Position numbers and translations under genes: made by a program. DNA of 16,863 bases. It comes from an uncultured Prevotella sp. (GTDB lineage Bacteria; Bacteroidota; Bacteroidia; Bacteroidales; Bacteroidaceae). The stretch covers positions 1 to 16,863 of the forward strand of contig CAKQFW010000019.1 of assembly GCA_934230965.1 (NCBI GenBank), written 5' to 3'. Under the pieces are notes generated by a model. The model saw only the letters and a program-made list of their open reading frames with translations, made no database searches and was not told the DNA's origin. Positions 1 through 6,342 of this stretch are shown one piece after another; the first letter of the stretch is position 1; each line of letters starts with the position of its first letter.

Positions 1-1890
1 ATCCATGTCGCCAGACTTCTTCAGTTGCCACACCACTGGATATTTACCGTTCATCTTTGTCGTCACGCGACAGTTGACCTGTATGCACGGCACCTTTTTA
101 AGCAGTGCGAGGTCAGTGTCGGTGCCCGCTATTCCTGCTTCGGTTATGCCATCAATGATAGTGTTGTTCATGCCAAAGATAGCATCAAAGCTGGCATAGA
201 AGATATTGTCGGCCTCTCTAAACACTTGATACTCCAGTGACGACTTTTCTATTAAGTTTTCTTTAAAGCTGCGCATATGTGCGCCCAGCAAAGGATACTT
301 GGTGTTCATGTCAAGCTGGTATCTTACATCTTCGGGCAAGTCGTCATACTCGGTCAGAGCGCTGAAGTCGATGTTTACTGTAGATGTATAATTGTGCAGA
401 TAGTGGTCGTGCAGATAATCTATCATCTTGACAAGCGCCTCGCTACTACCACCCTGTACAGTGTCGGGCATTGCTTGCAGCAGCTTATCGTGTGCATCCG
501 TCCACACGCTATCATAGCGCGCGCGTATCTCGTCAGAGTGTGCTCCGTTTTTGCCCCATCGCTGCAGATACATGCCCAGATATTCGGGGGCATTGTCAGA
601 GAAGTTGGCCTGCATATACATCACCTCTTCCATACGTTTACCATCGGGGCACGACTTCATATACTGCTTACAAGCCGCTATGTTGCGCGCCTTGGTAACA
701 TAGTCGAAGGCTTGGCGTTCGCGCATGTACGATGTGTTCAGCACAAGTAAGACCAACACAATGAGCACCACTGGTATGCCCACAAACATGCCAATGCGCT
801 TGAAGTTGATGTTTGAGGAGGGCTGCTCGATAGGTGTGGCTGGTTCTGCGGGCCTAACGGGCTTTATGGGTCTCGTGGGCCTTATGGGCTGTGTGGGCTC
901 TGCGGGCTGTTCAGGCTGTTCAGGCTCAACAATGGGGTCAAGAATCGTTACTTCGTTCTCTGGCTCTTCAGGTTGAACAGGCTGTGTGGGCTGATAGGCT
1001 TGCGCCAATTCGCTGGCCAAAGCTGCCACCGTAGGCGTGCGTCGAGCCACCATCGGCTCCATAGCATGCTCGATGGCCGACATCGTGCGCTTCGATACCC
1101 CATAGCGGCGCAGCTCGTCGGTGGGTAGCCCCTCGTTCAGCACCTGCGAGGCCTCGGGCGGACGCTTGCCCGTGAGCATCTTAAACAGCGTTGCGCCCAG
1201 GGCATAGACATCCATCGTGGCAGGAAAGGTGGTGCGGTTTTCGCCATTATAGTGGGCTTGCTCAATAGGGGCGTAGCCGGGTGTGCCAGCGCCAATGGTA
1301 GAGCTCGACTCGGGGTTGCCATTGCTGTCAAACTGCTTGGCCAGTCCAAAGTCGATGATGGCGGTGGTGCCATCGTCTTTCATCATGATATTGCCAGGCT
1401 TCAGGTCGAGGTGCAACATGCGCTGCGCATGCAGATAGCTCATGGCATCGGTAACGTGTTTGAAAAGGCGCAGCGCCTCGGGCTCGGTGAGGTGCCCCTT
1501 CTTTGCGATGTAGCCATCAAGACTGCCTCCGCCGAGATACTCCATCGAGTAATACGACGTGTTGTTTTGGTTAAAGGCTTCGAGCACCTGTACCACGCCA
1601 GGGTGCTTTACCGCTGCCAGTCGGCGAGCCTCACGTTCAAACTTCTGTCGGTAGTTGGTCCACAGTCCGTCTTTGGTTGAGGCTGTCACGGCCGAGCCTT
1701 CGCGCCCATTAACGTCGTGCATGAAAAACTCTTTTATGCACACGTGCACCTTGCCGTCGAGGGCTCCTGCGCCCGACAGTATGGTTGCCAAATAAGTGAT
1801 GCCGAAGGTGCCGCTACCCAGCGTGCGCTCTATGCGGTATGTGTAGGCATTGCCTTTGAGCATTATGCCTGATGAAAGGTCGGTTTTCAT
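1..1890 (-). CDS. Membrane-anchored Hanks-type Ser/Thr protein kinase (3' end beyond window)
   Basis: 630 codons lie in the window and the C-terminus is missing past base 1. Residues about 18-290 form a eukaryotic-type kinase domain: glycine loop GSGTFG (25-30), ATP-anchoring Lys in CIKEF (K53), helix-C Glu in FEREARRLA (E87), catalytic loop HLDLKPGN (160-167, D162), DFG (180-182) and GTPGYAPIEQ (202-211). Leu instead of Arg precedes the catalytic Asp, so it is a non-RD kinase. A Pro-rich linker (about 300-358) has an acidic half (PEQPEQPAEP) and then a basic half (IRPTRPIKPVRP). One membrane helix follows at about 367-385, and the rest (386-630) should be periplasmic; I do not recognise that domain. 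The ATG at 1890 is chosen because it starts just before the kinase fold. No Shine-Dalgarno is visible, only an A/T-rich leader. It follows the peptidase gene by 42 bp on the same strand with no separate promoter seen, so co-transcription is likely. Its substrates are unknown. Confidence 0.93.
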   Translation of the reverse strand, partial: MKTDLSSGIMLKGNAYTYRIERTLGSGTFGITYLATILSGAGALDGKVHVCIKEFFMHDVNGREGSAVTASTKDGLWTNYRQKFEREARRLAAVKHPGVVQVLEAFNQNNTSYYSMEYLGGGSLDGYIAKKGHLTEPEALRLFKHVTDAMSYLHAQRMLHLDLKPGNIMMKDDGTTAIIDFGLAKQFDSNGNPESSSTIGAGTPGYAPIEQAHYNGENRTTFPATMDVYALGATLFKMLTGKRPPEASQVLNEGLPTDELRRYGVSKRTMSAIEHAMEPMVARRTPTVAALASELAQAYQPTQPVQPEEPENEVTILDPIVEPEQPEQPAEPTQPIRPTRPIKPVRPAEPATPIEQPSSNINFKRIGMFVGIPVVLIVLVLLVLNTSYMRERQAFDYVTKARNIAACKQYMKSCPDGKRMEEVMYMQANFSDNAPEYLGMYLQRWGKNGAHSDEIRARYDSVWTDAHDKLLQAMPDTVQGGSSEALVKMIDYLHDHYLHNYTSTVNIDFSALTEYDDLPEDVRYQLDMNTKYPLLGAHMRSFKENLIEKSSLEYQVFREADNIFYASFDAIFGMNNTIIDGITEAGIAGTDTDLALLKKVPCIQVNCRVTTKMNGKYPVVWQLKKSGDMD

Positions 1891-1898
1891 AATTAATT

Positions 1899-1937
1899 GG
1901 TAATATAAGTTTCGCATGCCTTTGGCATGCTGTTAGT
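1899..1937. repeat. Dispersed palindromic element, copy 1
   Basis: The core is a perfect 7-bp inverted repeat, GCATGCC-TTT-GGCATGC (1914-1930). It is embedded in flanks (GGTAAT, AAGTTTC on the left; TGTTAGT on the right) that recur almost unchanged around another palindrome at 5582-5618. The right end overlaps the TAA stop codon of the peptidase gene (1933-1935), so the hairpin forms immediately after that stop on the minus strand. It has no T-run and is therefore not a standard intrinsic terminator. It could stabilise or process the peptidase mRNA 3' end ahead of the kinase gene, or be a REP-like mobile repeat. Confidence 0.6.
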
Positions 1938-3342
1938 CGTCAATGCTGAAGAGAGGATCGTCGGGCATCAGCATGCTGGGCTTCTGCTCAAACTCTTTCT
2001 GCAGTGTCTCGGGCACATACTTCTTGTCTACCACCAGGCGGAACATATATTCGTTAAACCAGCGGTTGGTCATAATAAGGCAGCCTGCCTGACCATAACT
2101 GGCACCCCAGCTGTTTTCTACCTTCCACTTCAAGGGGTTGCCCTGGGCGTCGAGGTCGACAGCGCTGAGCGTCATGGCGTGTGTAGAGCCACTGTCAAAG
2201 GTGCTGATGCGGTCGGCCTTGTTCATGCCAAAGGTGGTAGAGAAGAGCGAAGCATAGTCGAAGTTTTCGGTGTCGAGGTATCCGCGAGTGCGGTCGAGCT
2301 GCTTGCCCACATCGTACGAGCTATACATCTTGCGGCCATCCTTCAGCGAGGCAATGGCCAGCTGTGCTATCTCCTCCATGGGCAGGTTCAGATACTTCCA
2401 GTTGTGGCCGTCGTAGGTGTGGCGGTCGTATTCCACCTCGTAGGTCTTGTGGTAGGGGCGGCGTGGGTCGTTCATCACCATGATAAAGGTGCCTTTCAGC
2501 TGTCGGCCCACTGTGGCATCATAAAATTGCTTCGGGGTGTAGGTCTTGGCTTCGCCCATCACCTTGCCCTCTTTGTTACGGAAGGCGTAGGTAAACTCTT
2601 TCACGGGCTCGCCCAGGGTTATTGACAGCATGTGGTAAATGGTGCCCAGCATTTGTGTCTTGCGGTCGGCAATGGCTGCTGCCTTCTTGCCGTCGGCCAC
2701 CATCTTACGCAGTTCGAGGCCAAACTCGCGCAACTTTGACGATATCAGTGCCGACATACGCGAGGTATTTTCGGCCGAGAAGGTCTCGGGCTGCACGCTC
2801 TTGGGCACCAAGCCATACTTGCCAGCCAGGTCGCTCACGCCGCAGAAGGTGCCACCATCGTTGAGGGGGTGCTGGAAGAAGAACTGCACGCTGTGGTCGT
2901 TGATGGGCTTCTTGGCGGTGTCGATAACGCCTTGCAGCATCAGGTTGGCCTTCTCCAGCTGGTCGAAGAAGAACAGATAGTCGTGCGAGAACTCTACGGC
3001 CAGCGTGTCGGCATGCGCCTTGGCAAAGTCGGCGCGCAGCACGTTCAGGCCTGAGAACATCCAGCAGCGGCCCGAGCTTTTCTGGTCATGAATGTTCTGC
3101 TTAGGGGTTTCAATGCTGAAGTGGGTATCGATGGGGCCCTGGTTAGCAAAGTTTTTAGTCAGGTCGTCAATCTTGTTTGAGGCAATGGCGTTAAACAGTG
3201 CCTTGTCGTTAGTGCCTGTTTTCTGTGCCTGTTGCATTTTTTGCAGCATGTTGGCCGAGATGCCTCCGCCCTTGGTCTGTGCGAAAGCGCCACCTGCTGT
3301 CAAAAGGCAGAGGGCCAACGCCAATGTTGTTTGTCTTTTCAT
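1933..3342 (-). CDS. Secreted C1B cysteine peptidase, aminopeptidase C / bleomycin hydrolase family
   Basis: A 469-residue papain-like peptidase of the C1B (PepC/bleomycin hydrolase) type, a family that removes N-terminal residues from peptides. Visible hallmarks are the oxyanion Gln and catalytic Cys in DQKSSGRCWMF (Q87, C93), the catalytic His in STHAMTLSAVD (H388) and the catalytic Asn in KVENSWGASYG (N410). The ATG at 3342 is chosen because it begins a clean signal peptide with an AFA-Q cleavage site (after residue 21). The reading frame stays open 31 codons further upstream, but that extension would bury the signal peptide. Classical PepC is cytoplasmic, so this one is probably periplasmic or surface-exposed, which suits peptide scavenging. 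Length is close to the usual ~440-460 plus the leader. It starts 25 bp after the ATPase gene stop and is followed by the kinase gene. No promoter of its own was found. Confidence 0.93.
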   Translation of the reverse strand: MKRQTTLALALCLLTAGGAFAQTKGGGISANMLQKMQQAQKTGTNDKALFNAIASNKIDDLTKNFANQGPIDTHFSIETPKQNIHDQKSSGRCWMFSGLNVLRADFAKAHADTLAVEFSHDYLFFFDQLEKANLMLQGVIDTAKKPINDHSVQFFFQHPLNDGGTFCGVSDLAGKYGLVPKSVQPETFSAENTSRMSALISSKLREFGLELRKMVADGKKAAAIADRKTQMLGTIYHMLSITLGEPVKEFTYAFRNKEGKVMGEAKTYTPKQFYDATVGRQLKGTFIMVMNDPRRPYHKTYEVEYDRHTYDGHNWKYLNLPMEEIAQLAIASLKDGRKMYSSYDVGKQLDRTRGYLDTENFDYASLFSTTFGMNKADRISTFDSGSTHAMTLSAVDLDAQGNPLKWKVENSWGASYGQAGCLIMTNRWFNEYMFRLVVDKKYVPETLQKEFEQKPSMLMPDDPLFSIDD

Positions 3343-3367
3343 ATCGTATATCTTTGTTCTATGGGTT

Positions 3368-4558
3368 TTATATTCTACCTTTTTCTCGTTCTGCTTGTCT
3401 ATCGGCAATAGTTGCAATAAGCGTAGCAAACCCACGCTTTACCTCATTGTTAGGAAGGTCAAGCAGATAAGTGTTGGTTAGAGGGTCATAATCTTTTATC
3501 GTCAGATAGCCGCTTTGATATATCATGGGCAATGGGCGCTCTATATCGGCACGGTAGTCAACAAAGTCGGAGGTGTCATAATACTTGCCAGTCAGTTCGT
3601 TAAGATTTTCCTGAGTGTGGTTGAGCAAACGTATCAGATAGGTAGGCGTGCCTGATGCAAACCAGAAGTCGCGTAGGGCGCCACTGCTGAAAGCGTTTAG
3701 CACGCTGAACGGATTATAGATATCGGTCATGGCCTCGCTAAAGTGGTAGCCATCGTAGTGGCGTTTTAGCAGTTGGCGCATTTCGTTTGTTGACACCTTA
3801 AACTTGCTGGCCATTTTATCCATCTGAGCATGAAAAGTGTGCTCCATCTCGCTGGTTGTGATACCGCAAAGTGTTTCGTAATGAACGTTCATACTGATGT
3901 CGGCAGGCTGGTTGAAGCCACTAAACACGCTTACCTGAGAGAATTTTGTTACGCCTGTAAGCAGCACAAACTGTAGGTCGGCATCGGCAGCCTTAAACGT
4001 TGAATAAAAGCCTTTCAGTATATTGCGGTTATATTCTTCAATCAGTATTTCATTGCCATTGCCATCTATCGTTTTATAGTTGGTATCCAGCACATCAAGC
4101 AGAGGCTTATCATATTCGTCAATCAGCACCACGCAGCGTTTGCCTGTCTGTTTATGCACATGTGCCAATAGTTGGGCAAAACGCTCGCCCACACTAAATC
4201 GGGCATCGCCCTCAAAGCCATATTGTTTTTCCCAGTTTTCAACATACGCATCAAGCATGTTCTGTAGCGTTGTGCCAATGGTGAAGTCGTTGCTATTAAA
4301 ATCGACATGAAACACGGGATATGTGTGCCAATCTTTTTCTAATGCATCTATGGCCAGGCCTTGAAATAATTTCTTCTCGCCCTTGAAATAATATTCAAGT
4401 GTCGACACAAGCAAACTTTTTCCAAACCGTCGAGGACGGCTCAGAAAATAAATCTTGCCTTCTGTTACCAGGCGGTGTATGAGGGCCGTTTTATCTACAT
4501 AAACGTATCCACCTTCTATAACAGACTTAAAGTCTTGAACGCCGATAGGAAATTTCAT
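3368..4558 (-). CDS. AAA-ATPase-like protein, apparently lacking its C-terminal PD-(D/E)XK domain
   Basis: 396 residues of the large Bacteroidetes family made of an AAA-ATPase_like domain (Pfam PF09820), usually followed by a PDDEXK_9 nuclease-like domain (PF08011). Seen here: the N-terminal signature FPIGVQDFKSVIEGGYVYVDK (5-25, in part), the P-loop variant RPRRFGKS (41-48), Walker B LIDEYDKP (145-152), the conserved TGVTKFSQVSVFSGFN (201-216) and the YQSGYLTIKDYD / LDLPNNEVKRGF junction (347-378). Family members usually run on for another 100 or more residues; this one ends at REKGRI, so the nuclease-like domain is essentially absent. The gene looks A/T-richer than its neighbours, which fits acquisition by transfer. 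The family's role is unresolved; links to mobile elements or defence have been suggested. A promoter-like sequence lies about 65 bp upstream. It may still be translated, or it may be a decaying copy. Confidence 0.88.
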   Translation of the reverse strand: MKFPIGVQDFKSVIEGGYVYVDKTALIHRLVTEGKIYFLSRPRRFGKSLLVSTLEYYFKGEKKLFQGLAIDALEKDWHTYPVFHVDFNSNDFTIGTTLQNMLDAYVENWEKQYGFEGDARFSVGERFAQLLAHVHKQTGKRCVVLIDEYDKPLLDVLDTNYKTIDGNGNEILIEEYNRNILKGFYSTFKAADADLQFVLLTGVTKFSQVSVFSGFNQPADISMNVHYETLCGITTSEMEHTFHAQMDKMASKFKVSTNEMRQLLKRHYDGYHFSEAMTDIYNPFSVLNAFSSGALRDFWFASGTPTYLIRLLNHTQENLNELTGKYYDTSDFVDYRADIERPLPMIYQSGYLTIKDYDPLTNTYLLDLPNNEVKRGFATLIATIADRQAEREKGRI

Positions 4559-4627
4559 AAGCTATTCTCGGTTAAATGAATGTTTGAGAAATAGGTGCTA
4601 TTACCTTATTTAATGCAAACGTTAATG

Positions 4628-4662
4628 CAAAGATAGCGCAAAAAACCGAATAAGCGAAACAA
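4628..4662 (-). promoter_or_regulatory. Bacteroidetes-type promoter for the leftward ATPase-peptidase-kinase genes
   Basis: Read on the minus strand, a TATCTTTG box (4635-4628) matches the TAnnTTTG -7 consensus of Bacteroidetes, and a TTTG (4662-4659) lies 23 bp upstream, near the -33 position. The predicted start near 4621 would give a leader of about 60 nt before the ATPase ATG at 4558. No comparable box was seen before the peptidase or kinase genes, so this may serve all three. Confidence 0.6.
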
Positions 4663-4780
4663 AAACTAATTTATTCGTTCTTGTGAGCGAAAGGTTTTTA
4701 TCTAATTTGAAGACAATACAAGACAAACATTTGTTTTTATTGTTTAAATAGTGCGCTATTGTACGAAAAAACGACATATT

Positions 4781-4852
4781 AAGTTCCTAATAAAGTTCCT
4801 AATAAAGTTCCTAATAAAGTTCCTAATAAAGTTCCTAATAAAGTTCCTAATA
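4781..4852 (+). repeat. Perfect 12-bp tandem repeat, six copies (encodes VPNK)
   Basis: Six identical consecutive copies of AAGTTCCTAATA. Because the unit is 12 bp it preserves frame. In the frame continuous with the downstream gene remnant it reads as repeated Val-Pro-Asn-Lys. Perfect identity suggests recent slippage-driven expansion, so copy number may vary between strains. Confidence 0.95.
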
Positions 4853-4938
4853 AACACCTCTCTACGCTCAAGACGAAGGGGTTGATTGCTCGTGTTGGCA
4901 GCAACAAGACGGGATATTGGGAGGTTATGAAGAGATGA
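4783..4938 (+). pseudogene. C-terminal remnant of an ATP-binding (HATPase_c_4/AlbA_2-type) regulator gene
   Basis: An open frame of 51 codons with no start codon runs from just after an in-frame TAA (4780-4782) through the VPNK repeats to TGA (4936-4938). After the repeats it reads HLSTLKTKGLIARVGSNKTG and then YWEVMKR. This closely resembles the end of the winged-helix tail (helix, then the LxxKGLIxRVGSxKxGYW wing) of the ATP-binding proteins with a HATPase_c_4 domain and an AlbA_2 DNA-binding domain common in Bacteroidetes. Members of that family often carry short tandem tetrapeptide repeats before this tail. Everything upstream, including most of the winged helix, is missing, so this is a relic. 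The family assignment is by recognition of the tail only. Confidence 0.65.
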
Positions 4939-5526
4939 TTGCTTAACATTGTTTTACACTTTGTTTGTTTTATTAGGTATCAATTGTTAAAAACCTAATT
5001 AAAAATTTAGGCGATATTTTGAAATTCAGAAGACGAAGCCGCGTTCGTGCCCCTTCTGGACGATTAGCTGGGTGAAATAGGTAAGCTATTGTGTTACAAT
5101 TTGTTACGCGGTTTGAAGTGATGTTCCGTTCGAAAAAATCGACGAAAAAATGGATGATGAGTTGTGAAACCCTTGGTTTTACCTCCTGATTCCCTTGGTT
5201 TCACCTCCTGAAACCCTTGGTTTCACAAGGTAAAACCATGGGTTTTGCAACCCATTTTTCCGATTTTTCGGGTTCAAAAAGCTGGGTTTTTATGTTTGGT
5301 AACAGTGATAAACACTCGTTAACACCTCTTTCGCAAATTTTGAATGACCTTGGAATGTTAACAAATTCACACTTATTAACAGCTAATGCCCGCTTGATAA
5401 GCAAGAAAAACAATTGACGTGTAGCTTCTTTTCGCCTACAAAATACACGCAAATTATTGCAAGACGAGCCCAAATTCGCTTGATATGAGATAATTATTGC
5501 CCATTTTTAGTAAAGTTTACATAATC
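4939..5526. other. Gene-free A/T-rich intergenic region
   Basis: No convincing gene on either strand. It contains the 22-bp tandem palindromic repeat (5166-5253) and several short inverted repeats, such as TGGGTT-ttgc-AACCCA at 5239-5254 and CCTAA...TTAGG near 4994-5011. A 90-codon open frame on the minus strand (5201-5473) runs through the repeat array. It starts in low-complexity sequence and shows no domain, so I do not call it. The whole block could be a dispersed noncoding element. Confidence 0.6.
5166..5253. repeat. 22-bp tandem repeat of hairpin-forming units, four copies
   Basis: Four consecutive 22-bp units: two begin GAAACCCTTGGTTT, the second begins GATTCCCTTGGTTT, and the fourth is diverged (AAAACCATGGGTTTTGCAAC). 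Within a unit TGAAACC and GGTTTCA pair across CTT (perfect at 5209-5225), and across units GGTTTCA pairs with the next TGAAACC across CCTCC, so alternative hairpins are possible. There are no unique spacers, so it is not a CRISPR array. Confidence 0.85.
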
Positions 5527-5560
5527 TTTGCCAGTATGTAAATAAAAAGTCTTATTTTTG
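5527..5560 (+). promoter_or_regulatory. Bacteroidetes-type promoter for the envelope operon
   Basis: TTTG (5527-5530) is followed 22 bp later by TATTTTTG (5553-5560), matching the -33 TTTG and -7 TAnnTTTG pattern. The predicted start near 5567 gives a leader of about 170 nt before the DUF3575 gene. That leader carries the palindromic element (5582-5618) and a GC-rich hairpin (5680-5702). Confidence 0.55.
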
Positions 5561-5581
5561 TCCCAACCTTATTTATAAATA

Positions 5582-5618
5582 GGTAATCAAGTTTCGCATG
5601 TTTCAACATGCTGTCAGT
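5582..5618. repeat. Dispersed palindromic element, copy 2
   Basis: A 7-bp inverted repeat, GCATGTT-TC-AACATGC (5596-5611), with the same flanks as the element at 1899-1937: GGTAAT, AAGTTTC on the left and TGTCAGT on the right. The stem bases differ from copy 1 (CC/GG against TT/AA) but remain paired. These compensatory changes suggest the hairpin itself is maintained. Here it sits in the predicted 5' leader of the envelope operon instead of at a gene end. Confidence 0.6.
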
Positions 5619-5679
5619 AAACGAGCAAGCAAGTCTTGTCTCCTTGTCAACTGAATAACAATACCACGAGAGATAGCAA

Positions 5680-5702
5680 GCGGCTGCCGTGCGCAGCGCC
5701 GC
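5680..5702 (+). promoter_or_regulatory. GC-rich hairpin in the leader of the envelope operon
   Basis: GCGGCTGC (5680-5687) can pair with GCAGCGCCGC (5693-5702) around a CGTGC loop, giving 8 bp with a 2-nt bulge. It is markedly GC-rich in an A/T-rich leader and ends 38 nt before the ATG at 5741. No T-run follows, so it is not a terminator. It might affect RNA stability or ribosome access. Its role is inferred only from structure. Confidence 0.4.
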
Positions 5703-5740
5703 AAGAGATAAGAGATAATGAACACAATAGCAAGAAAACA

Positions 5741-6310
5741 ATGCAAGTAAAGGTAAAAGCAATATTACGAAAAACCACTTTGTGCGCCCTTGCCCTGATG
5801 CTGTTTGGCACCAGTCAAACGGCTATGGCACAGCGTGTAGCCCTGAAAACCAACGTCCTTTATTGGGGCACGGCCACGCCTAACCTCGGCCTCGAGTTTC
5901 GTCTTAACCGCCACCTCACCTTGGGTGTAGAAGGCGCAGTAAACAAACTGAAGGTAAACAGCATCGACACCCGTGCCGAGATGGCCGCTGCCGAGATGCG
6001 CTACTGGTTCAGCGCTCGCCCCCAGGCACGACACTTTGTGGGCTTGCTGGGCACCGCAGGCAATTATAACGTGCTGCTGAAAGACACACGCCACGATGGC
6101 GATGCCATGGGCTTCGGCCTTACCTATGGCTACAGCTTCGTGCTCAGCCGCCATTGGAGCCTTGAAGCCACAGTAGGTGTCGGCGCCATGCGTCGCAGAG
6201 AAAAACGCTATGACGATGCCACCGAGCCCGCCCCCGAAGTCCCCAACTATGACAAATGGAACTTCGCCCCCTTGAAGGCCGGCATCAGTTTTGTCTATCT
6301 CATTAAATAG
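5741..6310 (+). CDS. DUF3575 family outer-membrane protein
   Basis: 189 residues with a signal peptide ending AMA-Q (cleavage after residue 30). The mature part has the DUF3575 pattern (Pfam PF12099): VALKTNVLYWGTATPNLGLE (residues 33-52), a central MRYWFSARP strand, a GYSFVLSRHWSLEATVGVG strand pair and the terminal LKAGISFVYLIK. Alternating hydrophobic strands and a C-terminal aromatic-rich strand suggest a small, roughly eight-stranded beta-barrel in the outer membrane. The ATG at 5741 gives a proper signal peptide; an open frame further upstream lacks support. It is the first gene of a three-gene run, 32 bp before the next. In Bacteroidales, DUF3575 genes commonly sit beside genes for large OmpA-like/DUF3868 proteins and fimbrillin-like proteins, so a structural role in a surface appendage or envelope complex is plausible but not shown. 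Confidence 0.9.
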   Translation: MQVKVKAILRKTTLCALALMLFGTSQTAMAQRVALKTNVLYWGTATPNLGLEFRLNRHLTLGVEGAVNKLKVNSIDTRAEMAAAEMRYWFSARPQARHFVGLLGTAGNYNVLLKDTRHDGDAMGFGLTYGYSFVLSRHWSLEATVGVGAMRRREKRYDDATEPAPEVPNYDKWNFAPLKAGISFVYLIK

Positions 6311-6342
6311 ACCTTACCCATCAATAAACACACCGATACACA

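Noticed and set aside
1927..2625. 232-codon open frame on the plus strand
   Set aside because: It lies antisense to the peptidase gene, whose catalytic motifs are intact. Its translation has no recognisable domain.
3343..3435. Upstream extension of the peptidase gene by 31 codons
   Set aside because: The extension would hide a clean signal peptide that begins at 3342, and it overlaps the end of the ATPase gene.
5166..5253. CRISPR array
   Set aside because: The units are directly adjacent with no unique spacers, and no cas gene is in the window.
5201..5473. 90-codon open frame on the minus strand in the intergenic region
   Set aside because: Part of it is a translation of the 22-bp repeat array. 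No domain, signal peptide or start context was seen. A conserved dispersed element could produce such frames repeatedly.
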